Of a stretch of DNA of 64,000 bases, positions 35,532 through 45,900 are shown one piece after another. The stretch spans positions 62,001 to 126,000 of the forward strand of contig NBIV01000229.1 in NCBI GenBank assembly GCA_003194525.1. The letters run 5' to 3'. Positions within the stretch are counted from its first letter, which is position 1, and every line of letters starts with the position of its first letter. Origin of the DNA: Gracilariopsis chorda. Taxonomy: Eukaryota > Rhodophyta > Florideophyceae > Gracilariales > Gracilariaceae. The notes below the pieces were generated by a model. The model worked only from the letters and a program-made list of their open reading frames with translations. It had not been told where the DNA came from and made no database searches. Made by a program: the position numbers and the translations under genes.

Positions 35532-37532
35532 TTAGTTTTCTGCCTTCGGCGGTGGGATGGTTTCCTCGACAACGAGTGCTTCATCCCGTTGACGGGGGTT
35601 TCTATCCGCATAAGCGGGGTTTGCAACGGATGGTTGCGTGATCTCCCGAATCGGGGTGTATGAAGCTTGCCGCGCACGCGGGGTCTGTGGTAGGGCGTGG
35701 GAAATGTCCGTTTTAGCACGGAGGTAGGAAGCCGTCGGGACGGAACGTTTCTCCTCTGGAGTGAGGGCCTCATAATTTGCCACTACCTTGGCCATATCCT
35801 TCAGTGAACAAATACACTGAGGTGAGGTATGGCCATGGGTATAGCACAGGTGGCATATGAGAGCCAACACCGCGACACGCGGATTATTATTCCGAGTATC
35901 GGAGAAGCGAACCGCAGGGGGGCGGGTGTCAGTCCATCCAGGCCGTTGATAACGGGATTGACCGTTTGAAAACGGGAGTCGTTGGGGTTGAACCCGACTG
36001 TTACCACTGTACAAAACGGGGTCTTCCGTTCCCGTATCACAATTCATCTCCGTCGTTGACGGCAAATCACTGGTGGGTATCGACACACCATCCCCCTGCA
36101 CTAAACGCACGGTATCAAATCCCTGTCCAGGGTTCCCATCCGCGGTGAGCAGGAGAGAGGAAGCTTCGCTTTCCAGCAACAACGCCTTGGCGGATTTAGA
36201 CCGATTGTTCGGAGTTCTTGCACGAAGTGCATCCCCTTCCGCTCGAGCGTGTTGGACCAGCTCGAGGTAGGTGATCCTCCGCTTGTCCTCCCGATAACGG
36301 ATAACTAAACTCCGGATTGCCGGGTCAAGACCATCGATGAACATGGTACTGCGCTCCCCAGCGGGGTATACGTTACCACATCTGTGGAAAGCCTTGTTAA
36401 GGCGCACCGAGTAATCGGTCTCGGTCTCTCCAGCACGCTGGCGTGTATCTCGCAAAGCGAGGATAGCCTGCTGAATAGCGGTGTTGGTGGCGTAGGAGCG
36501 CAGAAGATACTGCACAGCCTCCGGCCAGCAAGTAACTCCTCCCTCGGAGGCGCGAGAAGATCCTCTGACAGAGGTGTATTGGTCCTCCGCCACTCCCCGT
36601 AAGAAATACGGTAAAGCCAAATAGGCTTGTCCCTCATTCATACCGAGGATATCGGCCTCCGCTACAAAGCGGGATAGGAAATCCAGTACTAGGACTGGGT
36701 CCTCTCCAGTAAAATACTGGTTGCGGAGCGAGAGCTGCATTCGCTTAATGCAGTCTCGCACCTTTCCCGTACCACGAGGCGTACGTCCAAGTGACGAATC
36801 TTCGAGCCGGTAGTACCGGTATGATAAAAGCTTCCGGTAATCCGGGTTTGTCGGTTTCAATTCCCGGAGACCGGGGTGTCTTCTCCCCTTCTGGTGGGTT
36901 CGGACCACACCTTCAGTGGCCGATGACCGCTTCGAGCGGGAGGAGTAGCCTCGCTTCTCGTCCTCCGAGTCGGAGTCCGAGGAGCTCGAGCTAACCGAAT
37001 GGTTTCGGGATGAGTCCGACGATGTCGAAGAATCGGAGTCCGAATATTTTCGGTGGTGTTTCCGTCGATGACGGCGTTTCTTCTTCCCAGCAAGCTGGTC
37101 GTTGTGCGATGCCTCGTTTACCGGATCACCCGGGTATGGTTTGTCCATGAGGACGAACTGCTCCAGCGTCTCCAGGCGGGCACCAATCCGATCAAATCGG
37201 GCTTCAACTCCTTCGATGAAGGCGGCGGGTTGTCCCAAACACTCCAACACGGAGTTGACGTCAGACCGTAAAATACGGAGTTCCTCCGCGACCTCCTTTA
37301 CGGGGGTTGCCGAGACCACCTCTTGGAGGGATTTTAGTTCCCCTACAAGGGTGTCATGGGCGGTCCACAGAGCGCGGACCTGGGATTCCAGGGACGTCCC
37401 CTGGGGGGTGTTACCGCCCGTTCCACGGGGGCTTGAAGCCGCGACAGCGGGAGCAGGCCGGGGTGCCTGGGGCACTGCGGCAACAGCCGGAGTCGATGCT
37501 GCATTCCCCTGCGGGGGTGATAACGAGGGCAA
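35532..37532 (-). CDS. gag of family A element (666 residues, open)
   Basis: The Pro/Ala-rich N terminus is followed by a coiled-coil-like part (about residues 50-130), a basic and then Ser/Asp-rich low-complexity stretch (about 150-215), a gypsy-type capsid domain (about 260-430, with the RDTRQRAGET and FIDGLDPAIR blocks) and one CCHC zinc knuckle, CHLCYTHGHTSPQC, before a Pro-rich end. The stop lies 18 bases before the first ATG of pol. The start chosen is the first ATG of the frame, and the leader from the 5' LTR would be about 280 bases. Confidence 0.85.
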   Translation of the reverse strand: MPSLSPPQGNAASTPAVAAVPQAPRPAPAVAASSPRGTGGNTPQGTSLESQVRALWTAHDTLVGELKSLQEVVSATPVKEVAEELRILRSDVNSVLECLGQPAAFIEGVEARFDRIGARLETLEQFVLMDKPYPGDPVNEASHNDQLAGKKKRRHRRKHHRKYSDSDSSTSSDSSRNHSVSSSSSDSDSEDEKRGYSSRSKRSSATEGVVRTHQKGRRHPGLRELKPTNPDYRKLLSYRYYRLEDSSLGRTPRGTGKVRDCIKRMQLSLRNQYFTGEDPVLVLDFLSRFVAEADILGMNEGQAYLALPYFLRGVAEDQYTSVRGSSRASEGGVTCWPEAVQYLLRSYATNTAIQQAILALRDTRQRAGETETDYSVRLNKAFHRCGNVYPAGERSTMFIDGLDPAIRSLVIRYREDKRRITYLELVQHARAEGDALRARTPNNRSKSAKALLLESEASSLLLTADGNPGQGFDTVRLVQGDGVSIPTSDLPSTTEMNCDTGTEDPVLYSGNSRVQPQRLPFSNGQSRYQRPGWTDTRPPAVRFSDTRNNNPRVAVLALICHLCYTHGHTSPQCICSLKDMAKVVANYEALTPEEKRSVPTASYLRAKTDISHALPQTPRARQASYTPIREITQPSVANPAYADRNPRQRDEALVVEETIPPPKAEN

Positions 37533-37798
37533 AAGGAGGTTCCGGGGTTCACGGTCGGGGGTATCATTCCGCGATGAAGCGGCACCAGCACGGCTGGAAC
37601 TTGTCCGTATGGGGATACGGGGTACGAACTGAACTTAGGAAGTGTCCGCGTTGTCGCGGGAGCGACTACGCGTAACCACTGGCTCCGCGTCGGAGGGATT
37701 TCTCGACATGAGAAAATACCGTTACGACGGGAAACGATCACGGAACTTCCGGTAAATAAAAACAAACCTCGTAAGAGGGAAAACAAAAACCGATTCTA

Positions 37799-37811
37799 GG
37801 TCGGGAGACCA
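37799..37811 (-). promoter_or_regulatory. Primer binding site of family A
   Basis: The minus strand reads TGGTCTCCCGACC three bases after the 5' LTR, complementary to a tRNA 3' end GGTCGGGAGACCA. The same 13 bases occupy the same position in the old copy (15850-15862). The tRNA species cannot be assigned from here. Confidence 0.8.
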
Positions 37812-37814
37812 CTT

Positions 37815-38646
37815 TGTGGTGCAATGCCCCAAAGGGGAAAAACACCGAAAGACGTTCGGGATCTTCCTCTCACGAGGTGAACCCAGTTGGGTAGGGCCCT
37901 CCCAGAGGTGTCACGGCGAAGCCGGTTTGAAAGACCAGGGACACCTGTCGCGACTCGCGCAGGGAGGTGAAGGCGAAGAATCGGTATCCGTGTGAGCGGG
38001 GTGTGATCCTCAGTAGAGGTATGTTTCCACGTAAGTGGGGAAGTGTGAGCGGGTGCACACAGGAGGGCCGCGGATAGTGGGATGTACTACCCTGAAAGGG
38101 GGAAAGGAGAAGAGTGAAAGGAAAGGAGGAAGAGTGGGCGAGGGTGAGTCGCGAGAGCGACGAACAAATACGGCAATGCCGGTGGGCAGGACTCCCTATA
38201 CAGGGCGAAACACCAATGTGATTGGAACAATTATATTCCCAAGGATGGGCCTCTTTAGATGTGCAAGGGGGTTAGATGTCCCGTGGTTTACGGCGTTTCC
38301 CTCCAAGGAGGAGTAGAGTACGCGCGCAAGCGGCAACAACTAGAGCCAATTCCCCAGGTTGGGGTCCCTTGTTGGGGAAGGTTTACTGGTGCTACGGCAG
38401 TGCGCCGTCGCACTAAGTACTAGCTTCCCAGAAATGGGTGTGAAAATAATAAATAATAGTAACTAAAATACTCCACATTTCGTGGGAACATCCACTACTG
38501 TGGCCAACCGCCAATTGACCCAAAACCGTGTCCCACGTGTCCATATCCACCATAGTGGGGCGTAATTCATATACACACTACACAACCAATAATATCGGGA
38601 AAGCGTTCAAGTACCCAGAATCCCTGCCTGAGGGCGTTGCACTTCA
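37815..38646 (-). repeat. 5' LTR of full-length family A element
   Basis: 832 bases. It matches 27092-27918 except for scattered substitutions and a short indel-rich patch in the middle, and is followed by the CCCGT target duplication. Confidence 0.93.
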
Positions 38647-39295
38647 CCCGTATTGGGTAATTCTTTCGCTACATCCCGTACATTTGCACCCTCCGTAGGG
38701 TCTTTTTACGCTTTTTGCACCACCCACCCGGTGGTTTTTACCCGTCTTCGGAAGGCACCCTTAACAGGGTATATTCTAAACCTCCGCATCGCGTGGCACA
38801 CCGGTTTCTGGTTTTACCGTCTTTCTGGCTCCGGTTCATCTTTTTTTATCAACCTTTGTGGTCAATCCGAAATACCTACGGAGTTATGGCCATAAATCAG
38901 GTTTACAGAGGGCTATGTCAATGGGTGTGCCTCTACAGGGAGCAAGGCCCCGGAAATCTTGAGTGTGATATCCAACCTTCGGGTTTTGCACTACACCACA
39001 TTTGTGGTTCACCCACTTGTGTCACTTGGTGGCACTGCCAGCCACGGCTCAACACGACACGTGTGAATCATGCCAACCATGAATAATATCCGTACGCTTG
39101 CCACGCGTCAATGTGTTCCAGATACCACAGAAATCACCCACGAAGGTTCTGAAAATACCAAGTAACATTCATATCGAATTTCACCCAATAATACCGAGGG
39201 TCCACTCATACCTGAGTTGAACTGATGCCACGACCGTATTGAATCATTCATAATCCACCTCGCCTAGAAGGTATACACGCACGCAGTGCCCTACA

Positions 39296-39851
39296 CTTCC
39301 GGTATAATCGAAATCCAAGGGTAGGAGATAATTTTGGATGATGTAGATCTTGCGATTGATGAGTAGGAGGAACAGAGGAGGACGGAACGGGAGGAAGGCA
39401 CAGAGCTCGATAGAAATTTGGCTACGGCGGGTGAAGAGATCAGAGCAAATGTGTTTGGCCGGGAGCTTCGATCCGCGGAGGGTGGTATCAAGGATGGGAA
39501 TGTGCCGACCGAGGTAAAGTGGGAAAGCGCAGAACTTGCTGCGGTACTGGATTACGACGCCTTGGAGCGAGATTTCATTAGGCAGCACTAAGCAACGCGT
39601 CACGATATGGAAAAGAAGCACCTTCGCGTTGACAACAAGCTACTTTCTACAAGCGCGAGCCAGCACAAGTCACTCAAACCCGCTGGGCGCGCCAGCATGA
39701 GCACAATGCGAAACTACTACGACGTGAAGAGAAGCACATTGAGTTAGAAGAGCAAAATGCGGTTTTTAAGAGAGATAAGCACCGTGGGGCGCTCAAAGAA
39801 CGCAACGAAATGATAGCTATGTTCGGCGCTTTAGTTAAGAAGCTACTGTAA
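39296..39851 (+). pseudogene. SANT-like protein of PIF/Harbinger type, 3' part
   Basis: This continues the frame broken at 25857. After the target duplication come GIIEI and an LDDV-like block with in-frame stops, then a charged coiled-coil-like end (RREEKHIELEEQNAVFKRDK) and a hydrophobic last segment, MIAMFGALVKKLL. Alternating charged residues before a short hydrophobic end are usual for these transposon-borne SANT proteins. It ends about 195 bases from the facing transposase. Confidence 0.6.
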
Positions 39852-40045
39852 ATTTCCGTTAAATTCTTGCTTGCGCGGCTCTCTCAAAGGGTCAAAGGTG
39901 CCCTCAACCATTTGAGAAAGTCCTCTGTTGCGGCATGCTCCTCGCTTTGCTCGTCGGTCGCAGTGCATACGTGGCAGATTTTGCTCTCGCCGCACCCTCG
40001 ACCGATTGGAGTGGCACGCAAGCGTAAAACCTGGTCCTGCGTTAC

Positions 40046-40590
40046 TTAGCCTGCGAGGTACTCTGCGATTCCTGGAGCTGCGCACTTGAAAAATGAGCTC
40101 ACTTGTACGCCACCATTCATACAGAGATGGAAATTCCAGAGCAGCACCGCAGCTTTGTATTGTAGATTATTAGGTGCCTCACGTACTTTAAAATGTCTTT
40201 TGTAATTCCCTGATGACCAGGTTTGCTTCATGTCTTTGCATTTCCATTCAACAGCCTCCCAGACGCTACTCATGGCAGTATTATAGGCCGCATCTTTTGC
40301 ACTAGCCCCTTCACCAGGAACACTTGTCCACAACCATGGTCTTATAATGTAATCTGCATCTCCGTATAGTCAAAACTGCTGCCCGTCAATTACGAGTGCC
40401 TTTTTTAGTTCTGCATCGATTCTACCGTCCCGATAGAGCTTCATGTCCTGACGCTTCCCGATACCAGGTCCATATAAGTAGAACAGCAAAGCATCAGTTG
40501 TCATGACTGACTGATACGCGAGACAGTGACAGTTTTTTTGCCCAGAACAGCAAGTTCGTTTTAGAGTAGCCGAACCCTCATTTTTCCAAA
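40046..40590 (-). pseudogene. PIF/Harbinger DDE_Tnp_4-type transposase, 3' part
   Basis: The minus-strand frame reads KRTCCSGQKNCHCLAYQSV, then YLYGPGIGKRQDMKLYRDG, then LYGDADYIIRPW, then FPGEG-like PGEGAS, AYNTAMSSV and EAVEW, ending KCAAPGIAEYLAG. The GD and VEW acidic residues fit the second and third members of the catalytic DDE triad. The N-terminal third, with the first D, is missing or unrecognisable, and one in-frame stop lies in the middle. It catalyses cut-and-paste transposition in intact relatives. Its neighbour is the convergent SANT-like gene. Confidence 0.8.
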
Positions 40591-41858
40591 TCTGGAACTT
40601 TTTGCAATCATTTTAGTCTACCCAGTTCTGCAAAAAGGGTCCCTTTTCCTCCAATGCTAATGCATATCAGGCAGTTAGACTGCCTATCAAAAACGTCCTA
40701 AAAATATAACGTAGGTGCGCTTTTGATGCCGTTATGATCTTTATAACCTCTAATAAACTTATGGAGAGCGTGAATGAACGCACGCCAAACATTTCATCCA
40801 TATCAACCCAGCAAATGGACGGTGCAAGAGGGTGTAGCATGATAAATGTTGCCGTAGACAGAGATATACTGTATCGAGATCGTTCTGTTTTGCCGCTGCT
40901 CTATTTGCTTAGATGGCATTTGGTCTGGAGCTTGGAGGCCTGTAATCGGAAGAGGGAAAAACATAGCGCTATAGACAAAGAATTGATGTTGAAAATGATA
41001 CTGAAAACTGCACTTGAATGTGTGTTTAGCATTTAACCGTCTTGAGAGCTTTGTGCATGACGACGAGGTAAATGTAGAAGGACTTTGTTTTCCGGATCGT
41101 CGACTAACGCTAGTTGAAGCAGGTACAGAGGATGACGGTTGCGTCGTTTTGCAAGCCCAATTGTTTAGTCGTTCTGGTGCATCGGAATTTGTGTCGGATC
41201 TTTGCAGAGACAACTCTTACTCATATACAAGACGTGTTTCTGTTCAGTGTCATTGGAGTTCTCTGCCGTATGACTAGGCCGGAGACGGAACACATGTGGC
41301 CTTCTCAAGTCACAAAATGTGGAACCATTTTTATTTGCGTAAGAACTCTATTCTCCCGATGGTTGACTTATTGGGTGTCTGTAATTCGCTTGAGCTACCC
41401 ATGTAAATCTACAGAATTAATTTTATATAACGCATTATTCTCTCTCAAGAACTGAAATAGAGACTTAATAGGTAAACTACACTCTAATAACCGTGTCATT
41501 TGTTTTGTTTTCGGCCATCTCATCGCTGTACACAACTGTACTATTGTTTGACAACTTATGTTCAAAGTCTGTACACTTGAGATGATAGCGATTTACAGAC
41601 TCAAAAGTCCACTGGAGGCAGCTCAGAGGGCTGCCTTCAGTGGACTATTGCTTAAAAGCAATTCATTTGCGGACGAAGACATGTCTTGCGAATTGCGGAG
41701 CTTCTGAAAATGATCTGCCACTCAGATGTAACATACAACGTTTACTAAAGGTTTGCGTCAACTCAAAAACCGGTCATGCCTCAGATGATTTTCCCAGAGG
41801 AATCCCGCCAGATGCATGGTACTCATGGCTCTATGAATCTACAAAGCCGTCTATGCTC
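40591..41858. other. No gene seen
   Basis: Short frames only. The long plus-strand frame starting at 41640 is the antisense shadow of the VWA gene that follows. Confidence 0.5.
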
Positions 41859-42947
41859 TTACTGCAGCTTTGTGCGGAAGACAACGCATTTGTGTTCACT
41901 CGTGGGCACGTTGTTGCGGTTCACCACCTGCCCATTCTGAGAAATCTCCTGGAAGCTAGTGAAATACAGCCTCACGCATTTGTCATTTGCCAATTCAAGC
42001 TGATTACCTTGGAAAGTCTGGTGCCCCACACCGGATCCGCGTTCCTCCGATATCCAATAGGGTTTGAAATGGGTTGGTGTAAATCTTTGGGAACCAAATT
42101 CCGTAATCAGACTCACTTGGTTTTCTTCGATGAACTCAGGGACGACATTGTTTGTGTTCAGCGTTCCGAGACTGTACGTGGTGGCCTTGGGCACAACTTG
42201 AGGAGTCATGCTCTTATCAGGCTCTCCAGCAATGGAAAAGATAGCATTATTGAAGTCATCAATTCCACTGAACTTGAACAAACACTTGTTGTATGCCTTT
42301 TCGCATTCAGTTTTGACTAGGGTAATGTTACAAATAGCATTCGCAACCACCTGAATCTTGGAGTCAAGGTCATCGAACCTCGTGTCAATATAGAACTCTG
42401 GTTCTCGAACCAGTTGGCGGAGTAAGTCAACACCCTTGCCCTTACTGATGCCGATGCCGACAGCTACAATACCGATACCGGCGTTCTTGATATCTTCCGC
42501 CGCGTTAATTGTTTGCGACAAGTCATCGGAATCTGGTACTCCGTCCGTCAAAAGCACCATAGTCCTGCTTCCTTGCTTACCTTCCAGAATACGTTGGCAT
42601 TCACTTAAACCAAGGGAAATGCGGGTGGTAGAGCGGAATCTTTCCTCTTCACTAACTGCATCCTCGAATGTTTTGAGATTGTTTGTGGGTAGCTGAATAA
42701 TCCGAACGTTACGAGAGAAGGCAACAGCGGAGTTGAAGGGGTCTGTGACGGAGGTCGACTCGATAATACGTGCAATCTTTTTCACGAAGTTTTGTTCGAG
42801 GTCATATTCGTTGTCGTTGATGGAACCGGACTGATCGAGAATGTAGCATACGTGCTTGATTTGGCAAGCAGGAGGAGATTGGGTTCGTCCGAACGCAACG
42901 GTTGAAATGACGGCAAGAACCGTGACAAGGAAGAACCTGCTGGTCAT
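41859..42947 (-). CDS. Secreted von Willebrand factor A domain protein, third paralogue
   Basis: A 362-residue single-exon protein with a signal peptide (about residues 1-20) and a VWA domain with complete MIDAS: D38, S40, S42 in DQSGS, a threonine in the STTRIS loop and D in LLTDG. The tail is shared with the 840 and 4317 genes (VPEFIEENQ, GSQRFTPTHFKPYW, CVVFRTK) and has conserved cysteines. I chose the ATG at 42947 rather than 42959. A TATA-like box lies only about 30 bases above 42959, which would leave no leader, and from 42947 the MIDAS residues carry the same numbers as in the paralogues. An extracellular metal-dependent adhesion role is inferred. Confidence 0.9.
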   Translation of the reverse strand: MTSRFFLVTVLAVISTVAFGRTQSPPACQIKHVCYILDQSGSINDNEYDLEQNFVKKIARIIESTSVTDPFNSAVAFSRNVRIIQLPTNNLKTFEDAVSEEERFRSTTRISLGLSECQRILEGKQGSRTMVLLTDGVPDSDDLSQTINAAEDIKNAGIGIVAVGIGISKGKGVDLLRQLVREPEFYIDTRFDDLDSKIQVVANAICNITLVKTECEKAYNKCLFKFSGIDDFNNAIFSIAGEPDKSMTPQVVPKATTYSLGTLNTNNVVPEFIEENQVSLITEFGSQRFTPTHFKPYWISEERGSGVGHQTFQGNQLELANDKCVRLYFTSFQEISQNGQVVNRNNVPTSEHKCVVFRTKLQ

Positions 42948-42986
42948 GATGAGACTCACTATGTGAACAAGTATGAATTTACCTTG

Positions 42987-42994
42987 TATATATA
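42987..42994 (-). promoter_or_regulatory. TATA-like box of the third VWA gene
   Basis: TATATATA lies 40-47 bases upstream of the ATG at 42947. It is one of the few strong TATA matches in the upstream 200 bases. Confidence 0.5.
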
Positions 42995-45900
42995 CTTGAA
43001 CGATGTTTGAAATTGGAGATGCAGAACTTCGTAGAAGGCTGCGAAGCGCTACTTAAATACAGTTTCGAAGACACACTGTTCGGTCACATCACTTCAGACC
43101 GTGATGTGTTGCTTTGTTGATGATATGCACTTTTGGTACACTACATGTAGACCGAATTTACCATATATTTGATCTGGACGTTGATCAATGGCACCGAGGT
43201 TGCTAATTCACGATATGCTTTTACGAGATTAATCATTCAAGATCATTGTTTCCGCATGTCGTACTGTACTCCATGAAACCGTATAGTGCCTGTTTTTCTC
43301 CACCTTAATGGATACGTACGAGTACTTGCCACTTAGGCATATAGCTGGGGCCCCAGAAATTGCTGTAAGGAGTCCCAGCTAGCAAATGAACTGCGAACAT
43401 TTTCCCTGTTGGATGCGACTCCGTTGTACTTGGTTGATGATCTAGCTCATGCATAGGTATTGTTGGTCAGAATGGATAGAACCACATGTCATCCGTGAGG
43501 GACATTGTTTTTGGATTGTGCAGGTGGAATGCCGCACTCGTAAGCGATCTACAATGCATCAGCAGTTTTAAGAGTTGGTAAAATCACGCGCCATGATGGT
43601 TTACTTTTTGGTATATCTGATTGAACTGCCTTGTAGAGACAAGCAGTGGAAGGGGAGCGAATAAGGTGTAGTGAGTCCAGCCAACTTTCAAAAGGGTGTG
43701 CGTTTTAGGATACTGCGAGAGAGTGGAATATTTCGTCGTGTCGATCTTTGGGCATGATTACACACAGAGCTGCAGAGCAGGTAACCTTTGAGCTCACTAG
43801 AGGACACTAGCAGGAAGTACATAGCCTACGTCAGGGTAGCAAGGGTTTGTTACCACAACAGCAGTGCTGAAAGGACTTCGAGAGATCAGTGACCCCCTAT
43901 TCTAGAACCTATCGCAGTTCACCGGAACTTGTTGGTCAAGAGTTGACAGAAATCGTACGACCAATGAACTGCGTGCATCGCAAGAGTTGGCCAAGACGCT
44001 ATTAGTTGTTGGGCTTTCAAATGTTTCATTCATACAAGTTACATCAGACAGACAGACAGACTTTTAAAGTATTGGTTCTGAGCAGATCTTCGCTGCCGCA
44101 CTTCCCACTATCATGCGCTGTGCCATCTCAACGGCGGAGGATGTGCTCCTTCGAATGGGAGAGGAGCACACTTCTCTCGACGGAACTGAAAACAGATCAA
44201 GCACTAGCCAATCAGGACAGAGAGAACAGCCAGACGAGTAATTTGTAGTGCTGTACGTGTATCCATACTGTCCCGTAACTTTTGTTGCGGTGCAGGTTAT
44301 AGCACAATGTTAAAAAGATACATTCAAATTCATTACATCACAAGCTTGTAATTAAAAAGGATGCATTATTTAATTGGAATCTCGACGGGTTCCTGGAAGA
44401 AGCTTTGAAACTACCATTCTTCGTCGTTCTTGCAATATGATATCTGATAGTGCCAAGGGTAATCTGCAGAACTAGCAAGCCAGGGGTGAACGGTTGTTCC
44501 CTTGGTAATCTTGCGATAGTAGTTTGAGATTTGGTTCACTCCATCTGTTCTGGCAAAGTAAGTCACTGGATCCAACTGCCTGGAAATGGCCTCATCATGA
44601 GGAACTGTTCTGTTGCTCTTCGTCACGGATTTTCGGTGCCGCTGGGCACGGGGTATTACCTTTGACTTCTGTCACTATGCCACACGTGCCAATGTGAGGT
44701 TCCAATTAGAAGAACCCGTGCAGGCGACTTTGCAGTGCTTACAGTCACCGCGCCGACGTCACTTGACAACAAAGTGTCCGGCCAGATACTGATGCGAGCG
44801 TGTCCAGCGATACTTGTACTGGGCTTCTACACGTGCCGAGGAGCACGCAAACTGTTCCCGATGATGGTCCGCAGTTGCGCTTCTTTTTCATGCTTTCTTA
44901 TTCGTGCAGAGGAACATGATAGACTCTTTTTCTAAAACATACTTAACGCCTTCTTCAGAGGTGGTCAGCCTTGTAGTTTCCTGCAGTGCCAACCAAACAG
45001 CCTGGTCGACGCACAGGATTCTCACGTAGTGAAATGTGGCTGAGCAACAAAAATCTGGAGCACATGTCAAGACCGAGGCTGCTGCGGCGTTGTGACAGAT
45101 AGAGCGCAACAAGACGAATATCTCCATACTCACACGGGGGTGCACAGTTTGCACGTACACTGGGAACGCAGTACGAAATGCGGTCATCAAGAGCCCCTTA
45201 AGTCAAGCCTGCTCGGGTTACTTGTGCGACAGATGCTCTATCGAAGCCCGCTTGATGAACTTGGGTTGCACACATGCCACAGAGTTGTTACTATCTCTAT
45301 ATGTGTGTAGGCGGACGATGCCTAGCTCTGAAGTCGACGTGTTAACTCTCCAATGAACTTGTTTCTTTCTCGAAAAGCCAAGTCCTCGAGGACAAAGTTG
45401 CGGATCCGTTTTCCTTCCTCTTGATTCGCATCAGCAGGAGGGTCCTCACTGGACGGATAATGCGTTGTGTTAGCTGGGCCCGTGGCGGTTCCTGGGTGAT
45501 CTGTTATTTCAGTAATCCAACAAAAAGCTACTTGGCACCCTAGCGTTAGAGATGGCCCACGACTGCTTCAACTTCGACCGATTTCCACTTGGACAGATTT
45601 AACGACATCCTGAGTCTTACAGACTTGTTTTAGAGAATCACCTACGTCCAGCGAGGGAAATAAGCAAGCCGTGCTCCCCATGCCGTAAACTAAAAAAGGT
45701 ACTAGTTAAGGGCTGAGAATATGTACGGCGAATAATCTTTCTGCATCCGTTCACAATCGCGTATCATACATGTATGTACCCGAAATTGCATCATTCCTGG
45801 AGTTGATCATGAAAACAAAGCAACTCAAATTATCCATGTCTATTACAAAAGCCATCCTTCGCAGTGGAGTAAACGGTCAATAGTTCCACCGCTGCCACAA

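Larger units (their letters stand above)
27092..38646 (-). mobile_element. Full-length family A ambisense chromodomain gypsy (Ty3) element
   Basis: An 11,555-base LTR retrotransposon with LTRs at 27092-27918 and 37815-38646 and a perfect CCCGT target duplication (27087-27091 and 38647-38651). On the minus strand: primer site, gag with a CCHC knuckle, then pol with protease, reverse transcriptase (YLDD), RNase H, integrase (HHCC and DDE), a long proline-rich stretch and a chromodomain, then a polypurine tract. A further 595-codon gene lies on the plus strand between the 3' LTR and the chromodomain region. The LTRs differ by roughly 4-5% by eye, so the age is moderate. Gag and the antisense gene are open. 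The pol region has about two interruptions, so the copy is nearly whole but probably inactive by itself. Confidence 0.95.
26507..38995 (+). mobile_element. Middle solo LTR (family A relative), interrupted by the full-length element
   Basis: Its halves are 26507-27091 and 38652-38995, about 929 bases. The ends TGTGGTGCAA and TTGCACTACA are near-perfect inverted repeats like those of family A. The target duplication CCACA is perfect (26502-26506 and 38996-39000). Read from the right end inward it follows the family A LTR plan (an ACCCA block, then AGCCCTC), so its orientation appears opposite to the element inserted in it. Confidence 0.85.
25858..39295 (-). mobile_element. Outer solo LTR (divergent family A relative), interrupted by later insertions
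   Basis: Its halves are 25858-26506 and 39001-39295, about 944 bases in all. It is flanked by a perfect CTTCC target duplication at 25853-25857 and 39296-39300. The start (TATGGAACAATACCCC) and first hundred bases follow the plan of the family A LTR. The end (GTGCCCTACA) corresponds to TTGCACTTCA. It sits inside the SANT-like frame and is the oldest of three insertions at this spot. A second solo LTR (26507-38995) is inserted in it. Confidence 0.82.
25462..40590. mobile_element. PIF/Harbinger relic split by nested LTR insertions
   Basis: PIF/Harbinger transposons typically carry a DDE transposase and a Myb/SANT-like DNA-binding protein. Here a SANT-like gene on the plus strand (25462-25857 and 39296-39851) faces a DDE_Tnp_4-type transposase on the minus strand (40046-40590), tail to tail. 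Without the LTR insertions the two genes would lie within about 1.7 kb. Both are broken and the terminal repeats were not found, so the outer limits given are only those of the coding relics. Confidence 0.75.

Noticed and set aside
41640-42320. 226-codon plus-strand frame over the third VWA gene
   Set aside because: It is antisense to a gene with a signal peptide and intact metal site, and has no domain of its own.
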